A DNA stretch of 64,000 nt from Zygaena filipendulae (Eukaryota; Arthropoda; Insecta; Lepidoptera; Zygaenidae), in assembly GCA_907165275.2 (NCBI GenBank), contig OU015658.1, forward strand, positions 1,500,501-1,564,500, read 5' to 3'. Positions within the stretch are counted from its first letter, which is position 1. Every line of letters starts with the position of its first letter. Below are positions 48,396 to 59,800 of the stretch, one piece after another. The notes under the pieces were generated by a model. That model ran no database searches, was not told the DNA's origin, and worked only from the letters and a program-made list of their open reading frames with translations. The position numbers were made by a program, and so were the translations under genes.

Positions 48396-48526
48396 GGCTA
48401 AGATGCGCAACACGATAAAATTTTATCGAGCCATTTTATCGATTCTCGTCGACATATTGTATGGCTTTGTCGACGAGAATCGATAAAATGGCTCGATAAA
48501 ATTTTATCGTGTTGCGCATCTTAGCC
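48396..48526. repeat. inverted repeat 3, perfect 58-bp hairpin
   Basis: Arms 48396-48453 and 48469-48526 are exact reverse complements over 58 bp with a 15-bp loop. Each arm itself contains the palindrome CGATAAAATTTTATCG. Confidence 0.95.
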
Positions 48527-48855
48527 ACCCAGGTCATGTTTTATTCTAATATCATTGATTTTAGCGTTTTTGGCTTCGCTTTAGTAAGCACTTACAGTAC
48601 AATAAACCTGCTGTTACCTACTTAGATAAATCTATACGATGGAATGATGGATTCTTACCAGCTATTAACAACGACGTCAAATTATTAGATATTATCAAGT
48701 TGACTGGTAAAGAATACCTTTTGTACCATGTTTTGTAGTAAGTTGTAATAAGTTTTAAACAAGTTGACGTTGGCGGACCCCAGCTATTTGTCAAAAGACT
48801 ATATTAGGTTCGTTTCGCTATATAACAGCTTTTACTGGATTTTACACGAGCTCTA

Positions 48856-49202
48856 TACAACGTGTTAATAATTTAACAACCTGATACACCCCATTTAAAA
48901 AAATAAACAATAATATCATTAAAATATATTTTATGTCGAAAAAATTTATACTTTAAAAGTTATTCAACATTAGTTTCGAGGTGACCTATCTACGAAATTC
49001 CGAGCGCTACGCCCGCGCCTACCGGTTCGAATTTTTTGCTGCGGGCGGCGTACGCGCCAAATATTGTATTATAAATAATTTCGACATGGACTAGTAAAAA
49101 TAAAAAAAATATAATCTATATTTAAACATAGTGCGATCGATTCGCTAGTTGATTCTAAGCAAACTACTTTCTAGTTTTCAGTTAATTCATTAACACGTTG
49201 TA
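48856..49202. mobile_element. MITE with 29-bp TIR type (copy 2)
   Basis: 347 bp, closely similar along its whole length to 17496-17839, including the GC-rich core near 49010-49070. The left terminal repeat has small changes while the right one is intact. No clear target duplication is visible here. Confidence 0.85.
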
Positions 49203-49969
49203 TAGTTCGTCGTATAGTGCCTATTTGAGCATAGCATTTGTTAACTTTAGGAAATGGAAGTTTCTATTATCTATAATACGTTTGTATGTATCAACCCAGT
49301 GCTTCGGTTTAAACGCGATTTAAACCTGGGCATTTAGGGACTTTTATCGGGTTTTAACCCGAGCATCATCTATATGTATTTGTTTGCATTTATATATTTC
49401 AGAAACTACACAACCGATAATACTTATTTTATTGGAGTAATCAATAAAACTATGTAAAAGTTTCAGTTTACTTATTATGTAGTTTATACGTATGTAAATA
49501 TTTTGGGAGAACAATTGTTGGTTTTTTTGGAAGATAGTATTTATAGGACACCCTGTAGACTATTAGGAGAATTTTTATATGCAACAGACATGTTTTCGAC
49601 TTGGAGAAATATATTTAAGTACATGAAAATTGTTTACCATACTAAGATTGTACCTCGATTAAATAAGCTAATAATCTCTAAATTGAATTGATCCATATTA
49701 TTTTACAGCTAGACTCTAAAACAACCTGATTAATTGAAAACTAACACATCATCTACATTACAAACAATCTTATCTATCGTCACACAGGTTCATTTAAACT
49801 TAGTGAATTGCAATTTAAAATATCAAAACTAAATAATTATTATATGAAAACAATAATTCAGTAAATTAAAACTATAATATAAGTATAATACTTTACAATA
49901 TTCACATTTAAATTTAATCTAGGTAATTAATTTGTAACAGATATGACAGAACATATGTAACAGAACTCC
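49203..49969. other. intergenic, nothing recognised
   Basis: AT-rich. A TCGGGTTTTAACCCGA palindrome at 49349-49365 recurs in related form near 59798. Confidence 0.5.
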
Positions 49970-50139
49970 GTGTATGATAGTACAACAGACCTCAGACTCA
50001 CGTGCTCTCGGCTTTCTCCCGAAAGGGGCGAGCACTGCCCCATACCCAAGTCTCTCGCTTTTTTTCATATTAATTATATTCGTACAGTTTCGTTTTTCTT
50101 TTCAGTTAATGCTGAATTATTAAATAACAATGACTTCCG

Positions 50140-50700
50140 TCACAAGGCCGAGCATCCCTCGACCCGTTTCGCCGCTTCCCATGGTTACCGCCCCGCGTCC
50201 CACTCTCCAATTCCCACCGTCCCGCATCTCGCGGCCCACCGCCCCGCGTCCCACACCGCACTGCTCATCGTGCCACATCATACGGCTTCGCGTCCCACTC
50301 TATACCGCCTAGCATCCCACGCCCCATTCCTCACACTTCACGTCCCTCGCCCAACTCCTCACGTCTCACGCCCGACTCCTCACACCTCGCGTCCCGCACC
50401 CCACTCCTCACGCCTCACTCCTCACACCTCGCGTCGCAAGACCCACTCCTCACACCTCGCGCCCCACGCTCCACTCCTCACCTCCCACGCCCCACTCCTC
50501 ACACTTCGAGTCCCACGCCTCACTCCTCACACCTCGCGTCGCAAGACCCACTCCTCACACCTCGCGCCCCACGCTCCACTCCTCACCTCCCACGCCCCAC
50601 TCCTCACACTTCGAGTCCCACGCCTCACTCCTCACACCTTACGTCCCACATCCCACTCCTTACGTTCCACGCCCCACGTCTCACACCTCCCTACCCCTAG
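50140..50700 (+). repeat. C-rich minisatellite in the LPCAT 3' flank
   Basis: Degenerate ~24-bp units built on CCCCACTCCTCACACCTCGC, with a higher-order 105-bp duplication (50431 and 50536). It begins 24 bp beyond the LPCAT stop codon, so on the minus strand it would be the 3' untranslated region unless the transcript ends at once. The 264-codon plus-strand frame here is an artefact. Confidence 0.88.
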
Positions 50701-50723
50701 CCCGGATACCTGGAGTCAACGAC

Positions 50724-50812
50724 TCATTGGCTCTTTATCTTCCCGCTTGAGCCTTCGGTGGTGAACACGAATGCAAACTCCGGTCTCTTCTGCGCGTATG
50801 AGATGAATTCAT
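50724..50812 (-). CDS. LPCAT: LPCAT terminal exon
   Basis: Acceptor TTTGTTTGCAG. The G left from exon 8 plus AT makes an Asp codon, and the exon reads EFISYAQKRPEFAFVFTTEG, then SSGKIKSQ and a TGA. The PEFAFVFTT block matches the conserved C-terminal end of animal LPCAT proteins. It lacks a KKXX-type ER signal. Confidence 0.85.
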
Positions 50813-53800
50813 CTGCAAACAAAAAAATAATTCTTTATCATTTTGATGTAACCGTCATTATGACTTCTGAACGACAACTACATGATAGTGATACAAATTA
50901 GCGAACGCAGACAATAGCTACTTTAGAATCCTTTTATTATTATCACCATTTGTTACGCTTACGCCTTAACAACGCAACCGATCATCATGAAACGCTTACA
51001 CATAGTCGGAGGGACATGGGGTACTTTATATCTGGCAATAGGCATGTTGACTAATTTTGAAATCCCCTTTTATAATGCAGGTACACGTGTACTATTTCCG
51101 AAAAACTCATTATTTCAGCATTAGTTTATAGTTTTACCGCAAATTACTGCATTTTATTTTGTCTAATTTCAATTGTGCCCGAAAACAGTCGTGAGTGTCA
51201 TGGCGCCACTTGTGACGTCACAGTTCACACCTAAGTTCACGTTGCATTGTGTGTATGCTCGACGAACAAAGTCAACAATATATTTATTAAAAATTAATTC
51301 CAAAGTGTACCTACAAGTGGTGTGCGGTCCCTCTCTGTATCTAAAAACACATCAAAAGCATCACCTAATAAATTGTTTGCTCATGTTAATAACAAAAAAA
51401 AGTGAGAGATAAGCTTGCAAGGCGAAACCCAGCTGGTGTAGTTACAAATTCGGCAATTTATTTTTGTGAAGACCACTTTGATGACGGACTAATTTGGATT
51501 TTGATTTTCAAAAGTCTTCAAAATCCCTATTATTATAAACCAGTAAAATAAACTGAAAAACAAAACCAAGTAGGGTTCTAGGAATTTGGTTAGATAGATC
51601 AAAGTCTCAGTTAAAGTCAAATAATTTTATTCAACGTTGGTCCATAATGTGCTTCTTTTTGACGTCAATAAAATTACAATTATTATTATGACAGCACCCA
51701 TAAAATATCCACACAGCTTCCTAGTGCTATGGCCGAAGAGAAGCTACGCAACAAACTCGCCAGTAGCACGCTGTCAGTTTAAAGTTATATAATACTATTT
51801 TTTTACTGTAGGTATACATAATATAATACTAGTGATACAGGTGAAGCTAATATAAGAGTGTTAAAAACAAAAACATGTGCATTTTTATTTACTACTCCAT
51901 ACTTTATATAACAATGGATATATATAAGATTTCCAGAATTTAATTATGCTCTCAAGAAAATCTGATTCATATTTTTCATTAAATGTAACACATTAAATTT
52001 CTACATTTTACTGTAAAAATTTTCCTTCACTTTTAAGTTGCACATAACTTATGGCATCATCCCCATATTATGGTTGCGAGGACCTGAAATAAATAAAATT
52101 TATTATTATATAAATACATAAAGTGACAAGTCTGTAGTGTTTCTTCTTCTGTTAACTATCTTCGCAAATAGGTAAATTACCTAACTGACTTTAGATATTG
52201 AATTTATGGGTGTGGAGAGCAATGGTTTATACCTACTTGTTTGAAAGATAGGTTTGAATAATAATAACAATTTAGCGTTATTTCTAAATGAACCTGCGAA
52301 ACTGCATAACAGTTTATTGGCAGACAAATCACTCCCTTTATACTTGTTTTAATATGTACTGAACCAGCAAGTTTCAAGTACTTACAACACAATACAATAA
52401 TGCACCAAATATTTTTTCACCTAATTTAAAGCTCTTACAGGTTTTTAACAAAAACTTTTTATTTAGGAATGTGGCCTCACTAAAACTATTCTTATTTTTA
52501 AAGATATGTCATTCAAACATTTTGGGATTAAATATTTTCTGGTTCTTTGACCAAAGTAGATATTAAAAGTTATAATCAGGCAAACTCAATATGTTTTTAA
52601 GTTGATATATTTATTAATTATAATAATTGAAAGTTGTACATAATAGTACTTGTGGAGTTTTGAGAAAAGGTACCTACAAACCTAGTACTTAATAAAAAAA
52701 GTATTATTTTCTTGAACTGGGAATTAAGTAACCTCAAAAATAACCTATGACATACCTCGTTAAATTATTATAGCTTCTGCAAGTTTAATATACCTATTAA
52801 GTTAAATTTCATCAAAAAATACCTGCTATTTCACTTAGCACTAAAGATTAATAATAATGTTGTACTTACACGGAAGTTTTCACATTTTGAAACTCAGATG
52901 AAAGTCTGTGTTTGATGCAAGAAACTCTCCCAACATCAACAAATCAATTCTGAGCAAATTAGCGCTATTTGCCATAATGTAACCTTGTTCCATCGTTGAT
53001 GATACTTCGATATTGCACACAAACTACTTAGAGATACTAGCGTATATTGCATTTTAACACAAATTCTACTAATTAAATGATGCAGGAATCACTCGAAACG
53101 CGTAACAGACAATATGTAGACAATATGCACAGACGAATAAGAGAACATACAATATGACTGTCTAGTAACATGCACGGCGTTAACTTGACTGTGACGTCAT
53201 TCGCTGTGATTGGTGTTTCAGTAAACATGGCCGATTGCAGAATTTTATACTTTTATTTTAATGAAAATCTTATTAATCACAATTTTTAATTGAAAACTGA
53301 GTGACTTTTAAGAGTTCTTTTGACATATATTTTTCTCTAAAACAATTATTTCTTTGATTCTTTAATACTGTCAACATGCCTATTCCCGCGGAAACTCTGT
53401 AAATAACGCAAGCAAAACTGCGACGAACCGCTACAATAATACAAATACAAGTTTGTTCCTTTTCGAGATTTTCACGTCTAACTGCTCAACCGATCATGAT
53501 GAAACGTTGCATACACGCCGTCGGAGGTGCTCTATATCCGGCGATTCCCGCGGGAACTCCGTGAGTGAGGCGGGCGCGACTCACCGTAGCCGAGGTGCCC
53601 GCGGTCGCGGCGGTCCACCTGCCGGAACACGGCGGCCGCGTCCTCCTGGCACAGCGCCAGGCAGCGCGCGCACACCTCCTCGAAATCGGCTGCGCTCAGC
53701 CGCCCGCGCCCGCTGCTGTCGTACACCTGCACCAGTAACGTACTATAGTTCAGGTTCGTGTGGTGGCAGGGGTTCTTAGATCTCCGGCTTACTCTTGTTT

Positions 53801-56800
53801 TAGAAGATTAACAAGTAGTAATAATAGTGCGTGTAACTCCTACCTTGAAAGCGTAGACGAGCAGCTCGGCGAGCGGCGCCTGGTGCAGCGCGAGGAACGC
53901 CGCGCACACCAGGTAGTCGGGGAAGTACACCAAATTACTCGAACGCTGCAAAATAACACAGCATTTCACATTTCACATTCCGTCACACACATCATTAGAA
54001 CGAGCTAGGGGCAACTGTTTCTCAAAAATATATCAAATGCTTGTCGAGCGGCACGCCGAGCCGCCGCGCGAACTGCTCGCGCGTCACTCACCGCACCCCG
54101 CGTCACTAGTGGCTAGGGCAACTGACCCATGCGAATATGTCGAACAGCCGGCTGGCGTGCTCGTCGAGCGGCACGCCGAGCCGCCACGCCAACTGCTCGC
54201 GCGTCACTCACCGCACCCCGCGTCACTAGTGGCTAGGGCGACTGACCCGTGCGAATATGTCGAACAGCCGGCTGGCGTGCTCGTCGAGCGGCACGCCGAG
54301 CCGCCACGCCAACTGCTCGCGCGTCACTCACCGCACCCCGCGTCACTAGTGGCTAGGGCGACTGACCCGTGCGAATATGTCGAACAGCCGGCTGGCGTGC
54401 TCGTCGAGCGGCACGCCGAGCCGCCACGCCAACTGCTCGCGCGTCACTCACCGCACCCCGCGTCACTAGTGGCTAGGGCGACTGACCCGTGCGAATATGT
54501 CGAACAGCCGGCTGGCGTGCTCGTCGAGCGGCACGCCGAGCCGCCACGCCAACTGCTCGCGCGTCACTCACCGCACCCCGCGTCACTAGTGGCTAGGGCG
54601 ACTGACCCGTGCGAATATGTCGAACAGCCGGCTGGCGTGCTCGTCGAGCGGCACGCCGAGCCACCACGCCAACTGCTCGCGCGTCACTCACCGCACCCCG
54701 CGTCACTAGTGGCTAGGGCAACTGACCCGTGCGAATATGTCGAACAGCCGGCTGGCGTGCTCGTCGAGCGGCACGCCGAGCCGCCGCGCGAACTGCTCGC
54801 GCGTCACTCACCGCACCCCGCGTCACTAGTGGCTAGGGCAACTGACCCGTGCGAATATGTCGAACAGCCGGCTGGCGTGCTCGTTGAGCGGCACGCCGAG
54901 CCGCCGCGCGAACTGCTCGCGCGTCACTCACCGCACCCCGCGTCACTAGTGGCTAGGGCAACTGACCCGTGCGAATATGTCGAACAGCCGGCTGGCGTGC
55001 TCGTTGAGCGGCACGCCGAGCCGCCGCGCGAACTGCTCGCGCGTCACTCACCGCACCCCGCGTCACTAGTGGCTAGGGCAACTGACCCGTGCGAATATGT
55101 CGAACAGCCGGCTGGCGTGCTCGTTGAGCGGCACGCCGAGCCGCCGCGCGAACTGCTCGCGCGTCACTCACCGCACCCCGCGTCACTAGTGGCTAGGGCA
55201 ACTGACCCGTGCGAATATGTCGAACAGCCGGCTGGCGTGCTCGTTGAGCGGCACGCCGAGCCGCCGCGCGAACTGCTCGCGCGTCACCCACCGCGCCTCG
55301 CGCCCCGCGCCCCCGCCGGCGCTTGCCAGCTGCAGCTCCAGCTGGGACCGGTCCAGGCTACAACACACGATGCTAAACGTTAGCAGCACACACTCACAAT
55401 AAAACTGACGGTCGTTGCATCATATTGTTGCAATAATAAGTATATGTAAAGTGTGCATCCGTTGGATGAGGTAGGATTTTTCAATCTGGTACAGCGAATG
55501 ATAAGCAGCAAAGTGTTAAGAAAGATATCGTAAGTTATATTTTAGATTCTGATCTATAAAATATAACTGACGATATCTCTCTTGCTTTCTTTTTACACAG
55601 AAATGATCTGGCCTCTATCGACATCAGTTCACATCAGAAGCCGTGTCAATACACCTCAACCCGCCAATATAGCAGCAATACTGTCGAGTTACAGTCGTGT
55701 TGTCGAGTGTACAACAGTAATCCAGCGCTGGTATTTCCATACAAGCCCTAAAGCCCGACCGAATATAATATGTAATATGTAATATGTAATATGTAATATG
55801 TAATATGTAATATGTAATATGTAATATGTAATATGTAATATGTAATATGTAATATGTAATATGTAATATGTAATATGTAATATGTAATATGTAATATGTA
55901 ATATGTAATATGTAATATGTAATATGTAATATGTAATATGTGAATATTATATAAAGTGTTGTGTATGTGAATAAATATTTTAATAAGTATTCTCACCCCA
56001 GATGCGCGCGCAGGTCGGCGACCTCCATGGCGGCGGCGGCGCCGGGCACGCCCAGGTGCTTGGCGCGCGCCACCAGCCGGCAGTCGTCGTACGTGCAGTC
56101 CAGCACCGGCACGCCCAGCGCCCTGCGCCACGGGACGGGACACGACACGACGTGTCATTTATTATAAACTAGCTGTACCCCGCGGTTTCACCCGCGGTAA
56201 TTTCGGAGTTCCCGCGGGAATTCCGGAATAAAGAGTACCCTATGTCCTTCTCTGTACCCCTGACAACGTGCATGCCAAATTTCATCCAAATCCGTTTAGC
56301 CGTTTTTGCGTGATTGAGCAACAAACATCCAAACATCCAAATATCCAAACATCTAAACATCCAAACATCCACACTTTCACATTTATAATATTAGTAGGAT
56401 AATATATTAGGTATTGACACGGCACACGACACAACGTTTCAGGCACGGAACACGACACTACGTCTTAGGTACGGGACACGATACAACGTTGCATCATTTA
56501 TTTACTAGGTGTACCTATACGACTCCGCTTGCGGAGTTCCCGCGGGGATTCCGGGATAAAAGTAACCTATGTCCTTCTATATACCCCTGACAACGTGTAC
56601 GCGAAATTTTAGGATGATTGGTTAGTTATTAGTTAAGGTGTGAAAGCGTAACAAACAAATAAACTCACATTCGCATTTTTAAATGACATTAATTTTACTG
56701 CGAACTTTTTACCTTCAAAATTTCTCTCTGAATTTCAATGAGCTTGGGTGTTTCTTCATGAATAATCGAGAACTGGAATAAGTCCCTCGTTCAAAATTGC

Positions 56801-59800
56801 AATGTCTGTGTGTTGTATCGAAGTTTTTTAGCGGGAATCAAAGATGGCGGTTCGGTCATTTATTTTCGTGTCGATAAAAAATAGTTAAAATTATTTTTGT
56901 TGTGTTATAAGGTGCTGTATTAGTTTTTATGTGCTCAAGAAGATATCTATGACATTTCGAGCTGATTTCTTCGGTTTCCTCTAAGAGCTGCGAGAAAGTT
57001 TTTGCAAGCTATACCTAGTACCGTGGCTTGCAATTTCAAGCCGTACAACGAAGCATTTTAATAGAAAATAAATTAATCTAATTAATTTTACTTGAAATTG
57101 GCTAAATGCTTTATATGTGAAAATCCATAAAGAAGAAGAAAGAAAGAAAGTGTTTGTATCAAGTCATCAGAATAACGAAGAAAATTTAAACCAAAAGGCA
57201 TTTTACACAATACCCATAAGCCGTTTCTCCCATGACGTACTCACTTGGCCATGACGTCGCGCACGTTCCTCGCATACAGCTTGGGGTCTCTCTTCTCCTC
57301 TTCGCTGGGGTAGTACACCGGCAGGAACTCTATCTCGCACGAGCTGTGCACCTGAGTTAGAGTCAGCCAGAGAAGCTTCAAGCTGTAAACGAGAATGGGC
57401 ATGTTGACTAATTTTTATTTTTTAGTCCGTCTTGTAGATTATTAAAAAATATTGGACACGTATTTTTTCTTTTTTTTACGTAATCAAAAAATAACGGCGA
57501 TATATTGAGTTGAAATTCCGCGTGAGGTCACTATTCTGACAGTTTGTATGGCGGTTTTAGCGGTTAGTGACGTCACGACCCCCTCTTTAATGCGCTTTAT
57601 CTCTGTATATTTTAATTTATTAAAAAAATAAAAAAATACGTGTCTATTGTTTTTTTTATTTTCTAACTGACGGACTAATTAGAATTTTGATTTTCAAACG
57701 TAGTCCACATCCCCATTAATTTATTCACTAGCTTTTTTTCACAGGGTTTTATCCGCGTTAATTTCGATATTCCCGCAAGGATTTCGGGATAAAAAGTAAC
57801 CCATGTCCTTTCCTGTACCTTTGAAAACGTGTTACGAGAAATTTTATGATCATCGGTTAAGTATCCAAGGTGTGAAAGCGTAACAAACAAATAAACTCAC
57901 TTTCGCGTTTATAAAATTAAAGTAGGATTTATTTATTCACTAGCTGATCTCTCCGCAGCTTCATTCGTATGAATTTCGGTATTCCCGCGGGATTCCGAAA
58001 TACAAATATAAATCTACACATATAAATAAAATTGAAGTACCTATCATCTGTTTGTAATTCAAAATTAAACTGCTTTTCACTAAATGCATAATATGAAAGT
58101 ATAATATACGCTACTTACATAAGTCTTTTTTTTTTGTCTGTCTGTTTGTTTGTTCGGGCTCCAGATAGCTCCAGAATAGCTGATGTTATAAACCGCGAGG
58201 CACAGCTAGTTAAAATATATATATGTTATTCAGGGACACAGAATCGGTTCAGCAGTTTAAGAGTTTATCCATTCGAAATAAACGGACAAAATATTTACTG
58301 TGCATGTGTAGATGAAGGCTCAAATAAACAATGCTCGAAAAAACAAACAGCTATTAATCAAGTCATTGCTTTAGCAATTCACACGCCTAGAACTGTGGAG
58401 AACAATATTGGTCGCCACTGAAAATCAGCGTCGTGAGACTAGTTCCACGGCATATGCTAAGTGGCGGCCATTTTGGCACCTTGTCTATTTTAAAATTATT
58501 TGAGTTTGTGTTTCATTTTGGTAACAAATGAACTTCTATTTTATTCTATTTTGAATTCAATTATGTACGATTTATTTAGGTTTACAGTACTGCTATACAA
58601 CTACAACATCCCACAGACCACTCCATTAAAGTCCAACTGTGAAGAGTTGCTTACAGAAAATATAAATGCATCTCACCGATGTCCATATTTCAATGTAAAT
58701 AACTACAAAAAAGAAAAACACCTGACTCGGCTGTATGGACTTGGATACCTTTGCCATCCCCGAAAAAAAACTATAACACGACAATGGGACTCACGCGCCG
58801 GGCCCCTCCCAGGTCCAGGTGACGGTGTCCCTCGCGTTGGGGTACCGTATGGTGACCGGCTGCACGGGCACGCCCGGGTAGAAGCCGCCCGGCTTGAACG
58901 TGATCAGGCACGAGCGGTTCGTGCACGTGCCCTCGGGGAATATCAGCACCTGCAACGCGGCACACGGTTCGGTTTTAACGCAGTAGCATAATATTGTACT
59001 TAGTAGCAACAGAAATTGATACACTTTCGGCTAAGGTTGTCAACCGTACTTATATACATTACACATATAATACACTAGCTGTCCCCGCGCTAATGTCGGA
59101 GTTCCCGCGGGAATTCCGCGATAAAAAGTAACGTATGTCCCTTTCTGAACCCCTGAAAAGGTGCAGGTATCCAAAATTTAATGACGATCAGTCCAGCCGT
59201 TCACGCGTGATGCCGTGACCAAGATAAATAGGAAATCATCTTTATAATAACTAGCTGTGCCCCATGTGTGTGCGTGAGTTTCGGAATTCCTGCTGGAACT
59301 CCAAAGTAGCCGAAATTTAAAACATCAGCTAATTATTAGCGAAAGTCTCGTTAAAATCAGTCCAACCAGTCGCCACTCGCCATCAAGAGATTCCGAGTTT
59401 GATTCCAGGTTATTCATTTTGGACCAAGCTTATATCAGCACGCGCTGTGTAAGCAAAAGCTTGTATACGAATAATGTGGACCTGGCTTTATGCGTCAATT
59501 TTAAGTCTTTACCTGTGGCCAGTCTTCCTTCGAAGTCGCTCTTTCGATGATTTCTTTGATAGTATTCTGCCTAGAGTTTGGATCATCTCTCCACACGTAT
59601 ACTGGTTGAGTGTAGTTTATTAGTTCTGGAAGAATATTTAAAACTATCATTAGACAGGACTGCGGCTCAGAAATAACAGACGGGCTTGATGAAAGAAGTG
59701 CGTTGTTTTATAAGAAAACTCAAACAAAATATTCAAAATTATCAGTGTGTCATAGATGAGATATCGACCCGGCGCGGTGCTTGGGTTAAGGGTCCTTTAT

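Larger units (their letters stand above)
51040..53381. mobile_element. long copy of the AT-target MITE family (THAP-bearing)
   Basis: The perfect inverted ends AGGCATGTTGAC (51040-51051) and GTCAACATGCCT (53370-53381) are flanked by AT on both sides (51038-51039 and 53382-53383). Removing the element and one AT restores the Helitron sequence in which it sits. The THAP remnant is at 51303-51488. A second right-end-like sequence at 51484-51537 suggests a nested or partly duplicated copy, so the interior may be composite. A LINE 3' fragment lies at 51600-51705. It is inside the last LPCAT intron. Confidence 0.7.
50930..53420 (+). mobile_element. Helitron split by the THAP element
   Basis: 5' part 50930-51039 (CGATCATCATGAAACGC, GACATGGGGTACTTTATATC) and 3' part 53382-53420 (TTCCCGCGGAAACTCTG) flank the 2.3-kb element. 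Confidence 0.72.

Noticed and set aside
49970..50764. 264-aa plus-strand frame rich in His, Pro and Ser
   Set aside because: Runs through a C-rich minisatellite and into the antisense of the LPCAT terminal exon; low-complexity translation.
54037..55383. 448-aa plus-strand open frame made of 40-residue repeats
   Set aside because: It is antisense to LPCAT exon 6 and its array. The 120-bp period, divisible by three, keeps the frame open; coding signal and splice sites are on the minus strand.
55748..56158. 136-aa minus-strand frame ending in HITYYIL repeats
   Set aside because: It combines an off-frame reading of LPCAT exon 5 with the heptanucleotide array.
58500..58991. 163-aa plus-strand frame
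   Set aside because: Its second half is antisense to LPCAT exon 3, and the first half is AT-rich intron.
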